A stretch of DNA of 10,720 bases from CBDULX01 sp965368175 (GCA_965368175.1 CBDULX010000101.1:1-10720), one strand, 5' to 3'. Shown: positions 1 to 7,642, counted from the stretch's first letter. The notes: generated from the letters alone by a model not told the origin. Numbers and translations are program-made.

Positions 1-486
1 GTCGGATTTACCCTACAGATCAACAATACCCAGTAAACTGCAAAGGGGTTCTTGCGTGTGAAGATGACACGCATATAAACGGCGCGAAGCGCACAAGATT
101 ATTTTACTTCATCCCCTCTGGAGTAAGCTGAGGAGGGAGTGATTTATGAGGGAGCTTTCTGCGAGAATGTCTGAGCGAATTACGCTTCTTGTAATTCGTG
201 AGTTTCGCAGCAGCCTCATAAATCGCGAGTAACGAGGGCACCACTATGCGATTTATGCATAGTGGCTTGCGACCTGGGGCGGCATTCTTTTGGTTACTTT
301 TCTGTTGCTGAAGACAGAAAAGTGGCTCGCCAGCTGGCGAAACCAATGTCTGATGTTAGCTCATAAATTAATAAAATAGGATTTATAAGAAGGTGAAATC
401 AAGTGTCTTGCATTCGCGGACAAATATTTTTTAAATTTTTTCGAACGACTATTACTAGTCAATAACAGGTATAGGTAATTGTCAGA
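1..486. repeat. Gene-free left flank with a train of palindromes
   Basis: No credible gene is seen here. Six hairpin-capable palindromes lie between 53 and 340. They are TGCGTGT/ACACGCA (53-73), GCGC-GAA-GCGC (82-92), a long three-part stem-loop (141-224), CCACTATGC/GCATAGTGG with a 7-nt loop (241-265), ACTTTTCTGT/ACAGAAAAGT with an 8-nt loop (296-323), and the perfect palindrome TCGCCAGCTGGCGA (327-340). The rest, about 345-486, is AT-rich and holds only a small GACTA/TAGTC palindrome (447-460). That palindrome has no T-run on the minus strand, so it is not a convincing terminator for the DUF3426 gene. An open frame of 80 codons on the minus strand (104-346) runs through the palindromes and is probably not a gene. 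The pattern resembles the intergenic mosaic repeats common in gammaproteobacteria; copy number in this genome is unknown. Confidence 0.7.
141..224. repeat. Long three-segment stem-loop
   Basis: Nested perfect arms fold into one long hairpin. The outer arms are GATTTATGAGG (141-151) and CCTCATAAATC (214-224), 11 bp. The middle arms are CTGCGA (159-164) and TCGCAG (205-210). The inner arms are CGAATTAC (176-183) and GTAATTCG (191-198) around a 7-nt loop. The internal loops between segments are uneven. No T-run follows on either strand, so it is not an intrinsic terminator. It could be a repeat unit or a structured RNA. Confidence 0.75.
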
Positions 487-1239
487 TTATAAAAAATCAA
501 ATTCATAACTGATAACGTCCTGGCCCGGATCGATGATTTCAATATTAAATGGAACAGGGTTGCCGGATTCCATTTTGGATATCTGATCACTGGGTATGCC
601 GAGGTATTCTTCCGGTGTAAAGCGGCGACTGGCAATGGCTTTACCGCGAATGTCTTCAAATCGTAATTCAAGTAATGGAAATGCCTGTTCGAATTCGGCC
701 TGATTTACGACTGTGGCACTGATCATCAATGCATTAGGGGTATTGGGGTGTGAAAAAATATTTTTACTGCTGAGTTCTATGCGTTTAGGATCGCGAGGTT
801 CTGGCAGGTCGCAACCGGTAATGTCACACAGTCTGATCATCCAGGGGCGAAGGTTATTGTGTTGAACCAGCTGGTATCGATGATAGTAACTGTACTGAAT
901 GATTCCCGCTAATATCGCGACAACAATGCCAATGCTGAGTAGAGTGGTTTCGAGATGCTCGAAGCGTGGTTTTCCAGCTCTGCTTTCAGCCCGTAATCCA
1001 GGAGGAATGACATCGGGTAATACTCGAGGCAGCTCATCATTGAAATCATCAACATCAAGATTACCGATTTCGGGTTCGGGCTTGCCAGGGTCGATGTTCT
1101 GATCTTCCGTTTTTGCTGGCAAGGGCCTGGCTTCAAAAATGGCCAGGCAAAAACCGCATCGCGCCTGTGCCCTGGCCTGATTGAGCTGCTCCAGGTTAAT
1201 TCCTAATATGCTATGACAATGGGGGCACTCTGTTTGCAT
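487..1239 (-). CDS. Membrane-anchored zinc-ribbon protein, MJ0042/DUF3426 family
   Basis: The 250-residue protein has an N-terminal zinc ribbon of the MJ0042 type, with C5-x2-C8 and C28-x2-C31 as the four probable metal ligands. An acidic, proline-rich linker follows (about 40-85). A single transmembrane helix spans about 99-118. The C-terminal domain (about 125-250) looks like DUF3426, with C138 and C143, an RDP turn, an HP-x-TPNAL segment and a RRFTPEEYL-type motif. The predicted layout is a cytoplasmic zinc ribbon with a periplasmic C-terminal domain. The molecular role of the family is not established. The start codon lies 9 bp beyond the prmA stop with no good Shine-Dalgarno sequence next to it, so translation is probably coupled to prmA. 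In related genomes this gene also sits beside prmA. Family assignment is fairly secure; function is unknown. Confidence 0.85.
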   Translation of the reverse strand: MQTECPHCHSILGINLEQLNQARAQARCGFCLAIFEARPLPAKTEDQNIDPGKPEPEIGNLDVDDFNDELPRVLPDVIPPGLRAESRAGKPRFEHLETTLLSIGIVVAILAGIIQYSYYHRYQLVQHNNLRPWMIRLCDITGCDLPEPRDPKRIELSSKNIFSHPNTPNALMISATVVNQAEFEQAFPLLELRFEDIRGKAIASRRFTPEEYLGIPSDQISKMESGNPVPFNIEIIDPGQDVISYEFDFL

Positions 1240-1248
1240 GATACTGAT

Positions 1249-2121
1249 TTATCTTTTTATTCCTGAAATTCGGACCCAGTCTTCATCAATCATCGGTGGT
1301 TCAAGATTAAACCATTGCTTGTAGGCATTTAAGATGGCATCGGTCTGGGTGTTTAATATGCCCGATAATACTATGTGACCACCCGCTTTGGTATAGGCGG
1401 CCAGTCTGGGGGCCAGTTCGACCAGTGGGCCGGCCAGTATGTTAGCCATGACAATATCATAGACCCTGTCGGGTAAATCTTGGGGCTGATATACGTTAAG
1501 TCTATCGGCTACCTGATTGTCTTTAGCATTATCCATACTTGCCAGAAGTGCCTGCGGGTCGATATCCGCACCATCGCAGTGACGGGCGCCTAACAATAAG
1601 GCTGCTATGGCCAGTATCCCTGAGCCGCAGCCAAAGTCGAGAATATCCTGTCGTTTAAGATCAATGCCGTCGAGCCATTGCAGGCACAGGGCGGTGGTTG
1701 GATGAGTGCCCGTACCAAAGGCAAGCCCCGGGTCAAGCATCAGGTTTACCGCGCTGGGGTCGGGCGGTTGCAGGTGTCTTGGGCATACCCATAAGCGTTC
1801 ACCAAATTGCATGGGTTTGTAATTGTCCATCCAGGCCCGAATCCAGTCCTTGTCTTCCAGGGGATCAATATGAAGCGATATCTCTTCTCCCAGTGTTTGA
1901 TGGATCTGTTGCCTGAGTTGTTCGGTATTAATATCGGCTTCGAACAGCCCTGTCAGGATGATTTTATCCCACAGCGGTGTTTCTCCCGGTGCCGGTTCCA
2001 GGACGGGGTTGTCTTCGGCATCCCGCAGGGTGACAGATAAGGCGCCTGCATCGAGTAAAGCCTGTTCGGCTTTATCGTTATCGGTCTGAGTGGTTGTGAG
2101 AGTAAGTTGAATCCAGGGCAT
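1249..2121 (-). CDS. prmA: Ribosomal protein L11 methyltransferase
   Basis: The 290-residue product matches PrmA in length (E. coli 293). PrmA is a cytoplasmic SAM-dependent enzyme that trimethylates several amino groups of ribosomal protein L11. An N-terminal L11-recognition domain occupies about 1-90. The methyltransferase domain follows: the PrmA hallmark DPGLAFGTGTHPTT at 130-143, SAM-binding motif I (DFGCGSG) at 162-168, the acidic D-I-D at 186-188, and the substrate-site NIL at 227-229. All catalytic motifs are intact. The start gives MPWIQLTL, the usual beginning of the family; no clear Shine-Dalgarno sequence precedes it. An 85-bp gap with a long inverted repeat separates it from accC, and the DUF3426 gene follows after 9 bp. 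L11 methylation is dispensable in E. coli. Confidence 0.96.
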   Translation of the reverse strand: MPWIQLTLTTTQTDNDKAEQALLDAGALSVTLRDAEDNPVLEPAPGETPLWDKIILTGLFEADINTEQLRQQIHQTLGEEISLHIDPLEDKDWIRAWMDNYKPMQFGERLWVCPRHLQPPDPSAVNLMLDPGLAFGTGTHPTTALCLQWLDGIDLKRQDILDFGCGSGILAIAALLLGARHCDGADIDPQALLASMDNAKDNQVADRLNVYQPQDLPDRVYDIVMANILAGPLVELAPRLAAYTKAGGHIVLSGILNTQTDAILNAYKQWFNLEPPMIDEDWVRISGIKR

Positions 2122-2128
2122 ATTAATT

Positions 2129-2201
2129 GATGCAAAGACTCAGAGAGGTTTTAAAACGTATTGCTAAAAGTGTTTTTTTTTCGTCTCTGCGTCTTTGCGT
2201 C
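2129..2201. repeat. Imperfect 20-bp inverted repeat in the accC-prmA gap
   Basis: Positions 2129-2148 and 2182-2201 are reverse complements at 17 of 20 positions, with a 33-nt loop. On the minus strand the first arm begins right after the accC stop region and reads GACGCAAAGACGCAGAGACG. A run of A residues lies in the loop. No U-run follows the second arm, so it is not a standard terminator. It could act as an mRNA-stabilising or attenuating hairpin between accC and prmA. The arm sequence resembles short intergenic repeats that I recall from many proteobacteria; this could not be checked here. Confidence 0.7.
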
Positions 2202-2206
2202 ATAAA

Positions 2207-3550
2207 TTAAGATAGCCCGAGTTTTTTCTCAAGATAATGAATATCTGCACCACCTTTCTGGAAGGCTCCGTCGTTCATAATATCGATCTGCAGGCCAATA
2301 TTGCTATTGATACCTTCGATGACCATTTCAGATAAGGCGCCTTTCATACGAGCAATAGCGGTAGCGCGATCATCACCATGGGTAATTACTTTTCCTATCA
2401 TCGAGTCGTAGTGAGGAGGCACCGTGTAGCCGGCATAAATATGGGATTCCAGGCGAACACCTGGGCCACCGGGTGAATGATAGGCGGTGATTTTTCCTGG
2501 TGAAGGCATGAAGGTTCTGGAATCCTCGGCATTAATGCGGCACTCAATGGCATGGCCATTGATTTTTACATCATCCTGGGTTAGCCGCAAAGGTACGCCG
2601 GAAGCAATATAAAGCTGCTCCTTTACAATATCGACACCGGTCACCATTTCGGTAACGGGATGCTCTACCTGTACACGTGTATTCATTTCAATGAAATAGA
2701 ATTCACCGTTTTCAAACAGGAACTCGAAGGTGCCTGCGCCTCGATAGTTCATCTGAATACAGGCTTCTACACAGCGGTTGCCAATTCGGTCTCGTTGTTC
2801 CTGGGTGATGCCCGGTGCCGGTGCTTCTTCCACCACTTTCTGATGACGACGCTGCATTGAACAATCGCGTTCACCTAAATGAACCGCATGACCCTGACCA
2901 TCAGACAATATTTGAATTTCGACATGACGGGGATGTTCCAGGAATTTTTCCATGTACACCGTGTCATTACCAAAGGCGGTACCGGCTTCGGTTTTGGTCA
3001 GTGATATGGCATTGAGCAGAGTGGCTTCGGAATGCACCACGCGCATACCGCGACCACCGCCACCGCCAGCTGCTTTAATAATAATTGGATAACCAATGTT
3101 ATGGGCCAGTTTCAGGTTGGTGGCATCATTATCGCCCAGGGCACCGTCAGAACCTGGTACACAGGGAACGCCAGCTTTCTGCATGGCATCTATGGCCGCC
3201 ACTTTATCACCCATCAGGCGAATGGATTCGGATTTGGGGCCGATGAAGACAAAACCGCTATCTTCAACGCGTTCGGCAAAATCGGCATTTTCCGACAGGA
3301 ATCCGTATCCCGGGTGAATAGCCGTGGCATCAGTCACCTCAGCAGCGCTGATAATAGCAGGAATGTTAAGGTAGCTCTGTTGGGATGGTGCAGGACCAAT
3401 ACAAACAGATTCATCGGCAAGGCGAACGTGTTTTAGATCACGGTCGGCTTCTGAATGTACGGCCACCGTCTTTATTCCCAGTTCTCGACAGGCACGTAAT
3501 ATACGCAGGGCAATTTCACCCCGGTTGGCAATGACAACTTTTTCAATCAT
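2207..3550 (-). CDS. accC: Acetyl-CoA carboxylase, biotin carboxylase subunit
   Basis: The product (447 residues; E. coli 449) carries out the ATP- and bicarbonate-dependent carboxylation of the biotin on AccB, the first half-reaction of malonyl-CoA formation in fatty-acid synthesis. The order is an N-terminal biotin-carboxylase domain (about 1-114), an ATP-grasp domain with the glycine-rich loop GGGGGRGM (162-169), and a C-terminal domain. Residues known from the E. coli enzyme fall at the same numbers: K116, K159, H209, E211, H236, K238, E276, E288, N290, R292, Q294, E296 and R338. The enzyme should be fully active. The gene starts 14 bp after accB ends, the standard accBC operon. The transferase subunits AccA and AccD are not in the window. 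Confidence 0.98.
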   Translation of the reverse strand: MIEKVVIANRGEIALRILRACRELGIKTVAVHSEADRDLKHVRLADESVCIGPAPSQQSYLNIPAIISAAEVTDATAIHPGYGFLSENADFAERVEDSGFVFIGPKSESIRLMGDKVAAIDAMQKAGVPCVPGSDGALGDNDATNLKLAHNIGYPIIIKAAGGGGGRGMRVVHSEATLLNAISLTKTEAGTAFGNDTVYMEKFLEHPRHVEIQILSDGQGHAVHLGERDCSMQRRHQKVVEEAPAPGITQEQRDRIGNRCVEACIQMNYRGAGTFEFLFENGEFYFIEMNTRVQVEHPVTEMVTGVDIVKEQLYIASGVPLRLTQDDVKINGHAIECRINAEDSRTFMPSPGKITAYHSPGGPGVRLESHIYAGYTVPPHYDSMIGKVITHGDDRATAIARMKGALSEMVIEGINSNIGLQIDIMNDGAFQKGGADIHYLEKKLGLS

Positions 3551-3564
3551 AGCGTTACTTTTAT

Positions 3565-4011
3565 TTATTCGATTATGAACATAGTCTGGCCGAATTCTAC
3601 CGGCTGACCATTCTCTACCAGGATCGCCTTAACCACGCCTGATCTATCTGCTTCAATCTGGTTAAGAATCTTCATGGCCTCAATAATACACAGAGTCTCA
3701 CCTTCGCTGACGTGTTTGCCAACGGATGTGAATTCTGGAGTACCCGGTGATGGTGAACGGTAGAAAGTACCTACCATGGGCGAATTAATTTTATGGCCAG
3801 AGACTTCTTCTTCAACAGGCGCCTCTACATGTGCCGGTGCCGGTGCTGCGGCAGCCACAGGAGCTGGCGCTGCATACATCTGGGTCGGTGCTGGTGCGGC
3901 TACCATCTGGCGGCTAATTCTTACAGACTCCTCACCTTCTTTGATTTCAATTTCAGCCACTCCTGATTCATCCAGTAGCTCGATCAATTTTTTAATTTTA
4001 CGTATATCCAT
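3565..4011 (-). CDS. accB: Biotin carboxyl carrier protein of acetyl-CoA carboxylase
   Basis: The 148-residue protein carries the biotin that moves the carboxyl group from AccC to the AccAD transferase. An N-terminal segment (1-35, starting MDIRKIKKLIELL) is followed by a flexible Ala/Pro-rich linker (about 38-68). The biotinyl domain (about 73-148) carries the biotinylation motif EAMKILNQIEAD, with K114 as the modified lysine. The thumb typical of bacterial BCCP is represented by SPSPGTPEF near 86-94. Length and layout are normal for the family (E. coli 156), with the difference mainly in the linker. An AAGG motif lies 14 bases upstream of the start. The gene sits 13 bp after aroQ and 14 bp before accC. 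In E. coli AccB represses its own operon; whether that holds here cannot be told. Confidence 0.98.
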   Translation of the reverse strand: MDIRKIKKLIELLDESGVAEIEIKEGEESVRISRQMVAAPAPTQMYAAPAPVAAAAPAPAHVEAPVEEEVSGHKINSPMVGTFYRSPSPGTPEFTSVGKHVSEGETLCIIEAMKILNQIEADRSGVVKAILVENGQPVEFGQTMFIIE

Positions 4012-4024
4012 AGGCTTAAAAACC

Positions 4025-4471
4025 TTATTTAGTATTTGTTACATATTCAATTGCAGCACGCAGGGCCAGTTCATAACTCTGTGCGCCCAACCCCGATATT
4101 ACCCCCTGGGCAATATCTGAAAAATAAGAATGTTTGCGAAATTCCTCACGGGCATGCACATTGGACAGGTGCAGTTCTATAAAAGGAATCGCAACACCAC
4201 TCAGGGCATCGCGTATTGCGATACTGGTATGAGTGAATGCGGCAGGATTGATAATGATGAATTTGGTGCCATCATTTCTGGCCTGATGTATGCGTTCGAT
4301 CAGTTCGTGTTCAACATTTGATTGCAGATGGGTCAGATTATGTCCCAGATTAACTGCCAGACTTGTGGCTTCAGCAATGATTTTATCCAGTGTTTTGCTG
4401 CCGTAGTATTCCGGCTCCCGAGTACCAAGGAGGTTCAGGTTAGGACCATTTAGGATAAGAATCTGGGCCAT
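4025..4471 (-). CDS. aroQ: Type II 3-dehydroquinate dehydratase
   Basis: AroQ converts 3-dehydroquinate to 3-dehydroshikimate, the third step of the shikimate pathway, usually as a dodecamer. The 148-residue protein starts MAQILILNGPNLNLLG. The type II signature is complete: Y23 in the flexible lid (REPEYYG), N75 in the NPAAFTHTS segment, H81, H101 in the HLSN motif, and R112. These numbers match those of the Mycobacterium tuberculosis enzyme. The frame stays open upstream to a TTG at 4493-4495 that would add 8 residues; the ATG at 4469-4471 is preferred because the family begins there. Neither start has a strong Shine-Dalgarno sequence. It is the first gene of the aroQ-accB-accC run, an order seen in other gammaproteobacteria. 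Confidence 0.97.
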   Translation of the reverse strand: MAQILILNGPNLNLLGTREPEYYGSKTLDKIIAEATSLAVNLGHNLTHLQSNVEHELIERIHQARNDGTKFIIINPAAFTHTSIAIRDALSGVAIPFIELHLSNVHAREEFRKHSYFSDIAQGVISGLGAQSYELALRAAIEYVTNTK

Positions 4472-4876
4472 AATTATTATTAAATCATTCTGCAAACTGG
4501 AATAGTGGTGAATTTTGCATGGTTTTATGGTTGATGTCTACCTGTTTTCAGGAAATGGATACATTTTCGATGAAATTAGGAACATTTATGTGTAATAACT
4601 TGAGATGATTCACATTTGATTTAAATGGTCTGTGGCCTTTGGGTAACCCAGTTCTGCTGAATTTTCTATCAAGTATCGGTATATTTGCAGGTCTTTTTCA
4701 ACGCCATTGCCCTGTTTATAAATTAAGCCAGCTGTGCATGCCTTAACGGCTGCCGAGTTCGGTTGAATGCTGTTATAACTTTACAGTTTTATGAATGTGT
4801 TTATCCTCCACTATGTGAAAAATCTAAACAATCATAACAGCCTGTTATAACCAGATTTAATCAGAGCTCCCTGGAT
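4472..4876. other. Gene-free gap upstream of aroQ
   Basis: No credible gene is seen on either strand. The gap should hold the promoter of the aroQ-accBC operon (minus strand), but no convincing -35/-10 pair was found. No GC-rich hairpin with a U-run follows the tlpA-like stop codon. It contains the ATAACAG-C-CTGTTAT palindrome described separately, and small palindromes at GGGTAACCC (about 4641-4649) and CCTG-TTTT-CAGG (about 4541-4552). Confidence 0.55.
4770..4851. promoter_or_regulatory. Operator-like palindrome plus a distal half-site copy
   Basis: ATAACAG-C-CTGTTAT (4834-4848) is a perfect 15-bp palindrome. Its right half extended, CTGTTATAAC (4842-4851), recurs exactly at 4770-4779, 72 bp away and in the same orientation. 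This looks like a repressor site with an auxiliary half-site. It lies just after the tlpA-like stop and far upstream of aroQ. It could instead be a weak hairpin at the end of the dsbD-tlpA message, but no U-run follows. The binding protein is unknown. Confidence 0.35.
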
Positions 4877-5431
4877 TTATAGCAGAGCTTTAATTATTTT
4901 TTCTGTTTCTTCCCGGGAAATTTCGCCAGAAAAGGTGTGGGTGATTTTACCCAGCCTGTTAACAAAGCTAGTGAAAGGCAGGGCATTAACACGATTACCA
5001 TAGCTACGGGCAATTTCCATGGAGGCGAGTTCGGCAGCCATGATGGGATAGTTCATGTCCATAATTTCGGCAAAATTCCGTACTGAATCTTCATCGTCTA
5101 TGGCTACGCCAATGATCTGGAAACCCTGCTCGGCATATTTTTCCTGTAGTTCCATGAAGGCCGGGATTTCTTTTTTACAGGGTGGGCACCAGGTGGCCCA
5201 GAAATTGACCAGTAAAACTTTGCCATCCCATTCACTGATATTGCGTAGTGTGCCATCCAGATCGGTTAATGAAAAATCCGGTCGTTGCTGACCAATTACT
5301 GAGGGTGCAGGTGCAGGCCTCGGTGGTGTTGAATATGAGCTGTTATTATTTTGGGTGATAAGTTGTTGCAGGCCAAATCCCGCGGCACCGGCGACAATGA
5401 TAATTGCGACTAACTGGATGGTGTTTTTCAT
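4877..5431 (-). CDS. TlpA/ResA-like membrane-anchored thioredoxin-fold protein
   Basis: The 184-residue protein begins with one hydrophobic helix (about 6-24) that is a signal anchor or uncleaved signal. A Pro/Ser-rich tether (about 30-46) and an AhpC/TSA-Redoxin/TlpA-type thioredoxin domain (about 49-184) follow. The active site is WCPPC (C82 and C85), preceded by VNFWAT as in TlpA, ResA and CcmG. The cis-proline is P152 in NALPFTSF. The CPPC motif and context suggest a periplasmic thiol-disulfide reductase, perhaps a substrate of DsbD. Its gene starts 3 bp after the dsbD stop, so the two are almost certainly co-transcribed and translationally coupled. No cytochrome c maturation genes are near, so a ccmG name is not justified. 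Its client protein is unknown. Confidence 0.9.
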   Translation of the reverse strand: MKNTIQLVAIIIVAGAAGFGLQQLITQNNNSSYSTPPRPAPAPSVIGQQRPDFSLTDLDGTLRNISEWDGKVLLVNFWATWCPPCKKEIPAFMELQEKYAEQGFQIIGVAIDDEDSVRNFAEIMDMNYPIMAAELASMEIARSYGNRVNALPFTSFVNRLGKITHTFSGEISREETEKIIKALL

Positions 5432-5434
5432 AGA

Positions 5435-7291
5435 TTAATTCAAAGCCTGTTGTATATGCGGGCCAAATTTTTCAGCCGGCATATAGCCAACGACCCGGTA
5501 GTTTTTCTGTTCATTACCCTTTGGGTCGTAGAAGATAATGGCGGGTGGCCCGATAATTCCGAAATGTTTGTAGAGTTCCTTGTCCAGCTCATCATTGTCT
5601 GTAACATCGGCCTGTAACAGCAGGGTGTTTTTGAGATTGGCCTGTACAGTCGGGTCATTAAACGTGTACTTTTCCATTTCCTTACAGGATACACACCAGT
5701 CAGCATAAAAATCCAGCATAACAGGTTTTTGTTGTTGTTCGGCCATTGCCAGTTGCTGGTTTAATCCAGCCAGTCCTTTAATCTGCGTGAACTGCAGATG
5801 TTGTTGATTCTGTGCGGAATAGCCACTGGCCATGGCCAGGCCTTTCAGTGGTTGAAACATGTCTTTGCTGCCAGCAGAAGCACCCACCAGCAATAACATG
5901 CCGTAAGCAAACAGAATCAGGCCCAGGCCTTTCCATAGTCGGTTCCAGCCAGTGCTTTCGGCTTTGAGACCTTCCAGTGCACCCATGTATATCGATGACA
6001 CGATAAATAGTATTGCCCAAAGTAATATGCCCACCGTGGCAGGGATGATGCGTTCCAGCATCCAGATGGCGACACCCAGCAACATGACGCCGAAAATAGC
6101 TTTGATTACATCCATCCATCCCCCGGCTCTGGGTAACAGTTTGCCTGCAGAAGTCCCTATAGCAATCAACGGTGCGCCCATACCCATACTCAGGGCAAAC
6201 AGCGCCAGGCCGCCGAGCACCGCATCGCCAGTCTGGCCGATATAAATCAGTGCACCGGCCAGAGGTGCGGCGACACAGGGGCCGACAATCAGGGCTGACA
6301 GAAAGCCCATAATCGCGACTCCAACATAGGTGCCACCCTGTTGTTTGTTGCTGTATTCGGTGAGTTTGCTCTGGATGGCACTTGGCATCTGTAATTCATA
6401 AAAACCGAACATTGATAGTGACAGCAGTACGAAAACTGCAGCAAAGCTGCCTAAAATCCAGGGGTTCTGGAAGGCCGCCTGAATATTCTCACCAAAGACA
6501 CCGGCAGCGACACCGGCAACAGTGTAAGTAACGGCCATGGCCAGCACATAGATTACCGACAGGGTGAAGGCGCTACGGGTGCTTATCTTGTCGCCCTGGC
6601 CGATGATGATACCGGAGAGTATAGGAATCATGGGGAATACACAGGGCGTGAAGGCCAGCAATAGACCGAAACCGAAGAAGCTGAGAATGATAAACCAGCT
6701 GCTGCCGGATTTAAGGGATTCTGCAATTCTGTCCTGTTCGGAGATCGGCAGTCTGGATTTATTGGCGGTTTGCGCAGCGGCTGCACTGCTAATCGGATTA
6801 AGTTTCAGAGTGACTTCTTTGGTAATGGGGGGGTAACAGATGCCGGAAATTTCAGAGCAACCCTGATATTTAACCTTGAAATTTACTGCCTTAACCCCAT
6901 TTTCAATTGAAGTGATTGGCAGAATGGCCTGTGCCTGGTGATGAAAGACATAGATATCACCAAAATATTCATCGTGCTTTAGTTCGCCTTCTGCTACCTG
7001 GAGTTCACCGGTGCTGAATTTGCTGTCCGTATCGGCAATGATTTTAATCTTGTCCCGGTATAAATAGTGGCCTTCAGCAATCTCCCAGCTGGCTATTACC
7101 TGGCCGGCTTCGGATGTGGTGCTGAGTATGAAGGCCTGGTCGGGTTCGAGGATTTCATCGGCACCACCGCCAAAGCCACCGCCCACTGAATTGATGTTGC
7201 TGAACGGATCACTGGCCCATGTACTATGGCTGGTGATGGTCAGACACAGAAAAATTACGATTTTTGCCCAGGAAATGGGGGAATTACTCAT
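5435..7291 (-). CDS. dsbD: Thiol:disulfide interchange protein DsbD
   Basis: DsbD moves electrons from cytoplasmic thioredoxin across the inner membrane to periplasmic reductases. The protein has 618 residues. The signal peptide is about 1-26, ending TWA-S. The alpha domain (about 45-165) carries C145 and C152. The hydrophobic beta domain (about 198-470, roughly eight helices) carries C217 in TPCVFP and C339 in GPCVAAP. The gamma thioredoxin domain (about 490-618) carries C533-VS-C536. All six cysteines of the electron relay are present. A glycine-rich stretch (37-43) just after the signal peptide is slightly unusual. The length is in the normal range (E. coli 565). The neighbouring TlpA-like protein is a likely acceptor. 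The gene is divergent from fxsA. The E. coli neighbour cutA is absent here. Confidence 0.97.
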   Translation of the reverse strand: MSNSPISWAKIVIFLCLTITSHSTWASDPFSNINSVGGGFGGGADEILEPDQAFILSTTSEAGQVIASWEIAEGHYLYRDKIKIIADTDSKFSTGELQVAEGELKHDEYFGDIYVFHHQAQAILPITSIENGVKAVNFKVKYQGCSEISGICYPPITKEVTLKLNPISSAAAAQTANKSRLPISEQDRIAESLKSGSSWFIILSFFGFGLLLAFTPCVFPMIPILSGIIIGQGDKISTRSAFTLSVIYVLAMAVTYTVAGVAAGVFGENIQAAFQNPWILGSFAAVFVLLSLSMFGFYELQMPSAIQSKLTEYSNKQQGGTYVGVAIMGFLSALIVGPCVAAPLAGALIYIGQTGDAVLGGLALFALSMGMGAPLIAIGTSAGKLLPRAGGWMDVIKAIFGVMLLGVAIWMLERIIPATVGILLWAILFIVSSIYMGALEGLKAESTGWNRLWKGLGLILFAYGMLLLVGASAGSKDMFQPLKGLAMASGYSAQNQQHLQFTQIKGLAGLNQQLAMAEQQQKPVMLDFYADWCVSCKEMEKYTFNDPTVQANLKNTLLLQADVTDNDELDKELYKHFGIIGPPAIIFYDPKGNEQKNYRVVGYMPAEKFGPHIQQALN

Positions 7292-7463
7292 TAATCAGTC
7301 GCTCTTGTCGGTCAAAATTGATGTTAACGGGTATTGCTTAGAACCAGACACCCATTATTAAGTTCTTGTTGTGAGGATGGAACATAATGCTTTTAGTGGT
7401 GTCATGGCAAGTACCCTGTATAGTTAAGGTACCTCTAATCAAATATATGATGTCTTCTGGCAT

Positions 7464-7552
7464 ACAGGCTTATCCGTGATCAAGACGTGACTTCGAAAGC
7501 AGGTTGTGGGCACCTGTCGAAAAGTCATAACGCCGAGCACGGATAAGCCTGT
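7464..7552. repeat. 15-bp inverted repeat inside the 331-bp element
   Basis: ACAGGCTTATCCGTG (7464-7478) is perfectly complemented by 7538-7552. A second, imperfect stem sits inside, pairing GACTTCGAAAGCAGGT (about 7488-7503) with ACCTGTCGAAAAGTC (about 7512-7526). Together they would make a forked stem-loop of about 90 nt. Confidence 0.7.
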
Positions 7553-7597
7553 AAGCCCCTGCGGGCGAGGCCTGAAGTGCACATTTGCTGCGTTTAT

Positions 7598-7642
7598 TGC
7601 CACGGATGGCATGTATGCCGGTTTTGCAGGAGCAAAAACCGG
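7598..7642 (-). repeat. Dispersed 45-bp palindromic module, copy 1
   Basis: Two adjacent hairpins lie here: TGCCA-CGGA-TGGCA (7598-7611), and a longer one with arms CCGGTTTTGC (7618-7627) and GCAAAAACCGG (7632-7642) around AGGA. The reverse complement aligns without gaps to 10495-10539, with 37 of 45 positions identical. Confidence 0.8.

Noticed and set aside
53..340. CRISPR array in the left flank
   Set aside because: The palindromes differ in sequence and spacing; there are no direct repeats of constant length and no cas genes.
104..346. 80-codon open frame on the minus strand in the left flank
   Set aside because: It runs through four palindromes, has no ribosome-binding site or recognised family, and its composition follows the repeat sequence.
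447..460. GACTA/TAGTC hairpin as a terminator for the DUF3426 gene
   Set aside because: The stem is only 5 bp and AT-rich, and on the transcribed strand it is followed by an A-rich rather than U-rich tract.
3032..3436. 134-codon open frame on the plus strand opposite accC
   Set aside because: It lies entirely inside the well-supported accC gene on the opposite strand, with no start signal or family match.
4493..4495. Upstream TTG start for aroQ adding eight residues
   Set aside because: The added residues are not typical of type II dehydroquinases, and the ATG at 4469-4471 gives the standard N-terminus and catalytic residue numbering.
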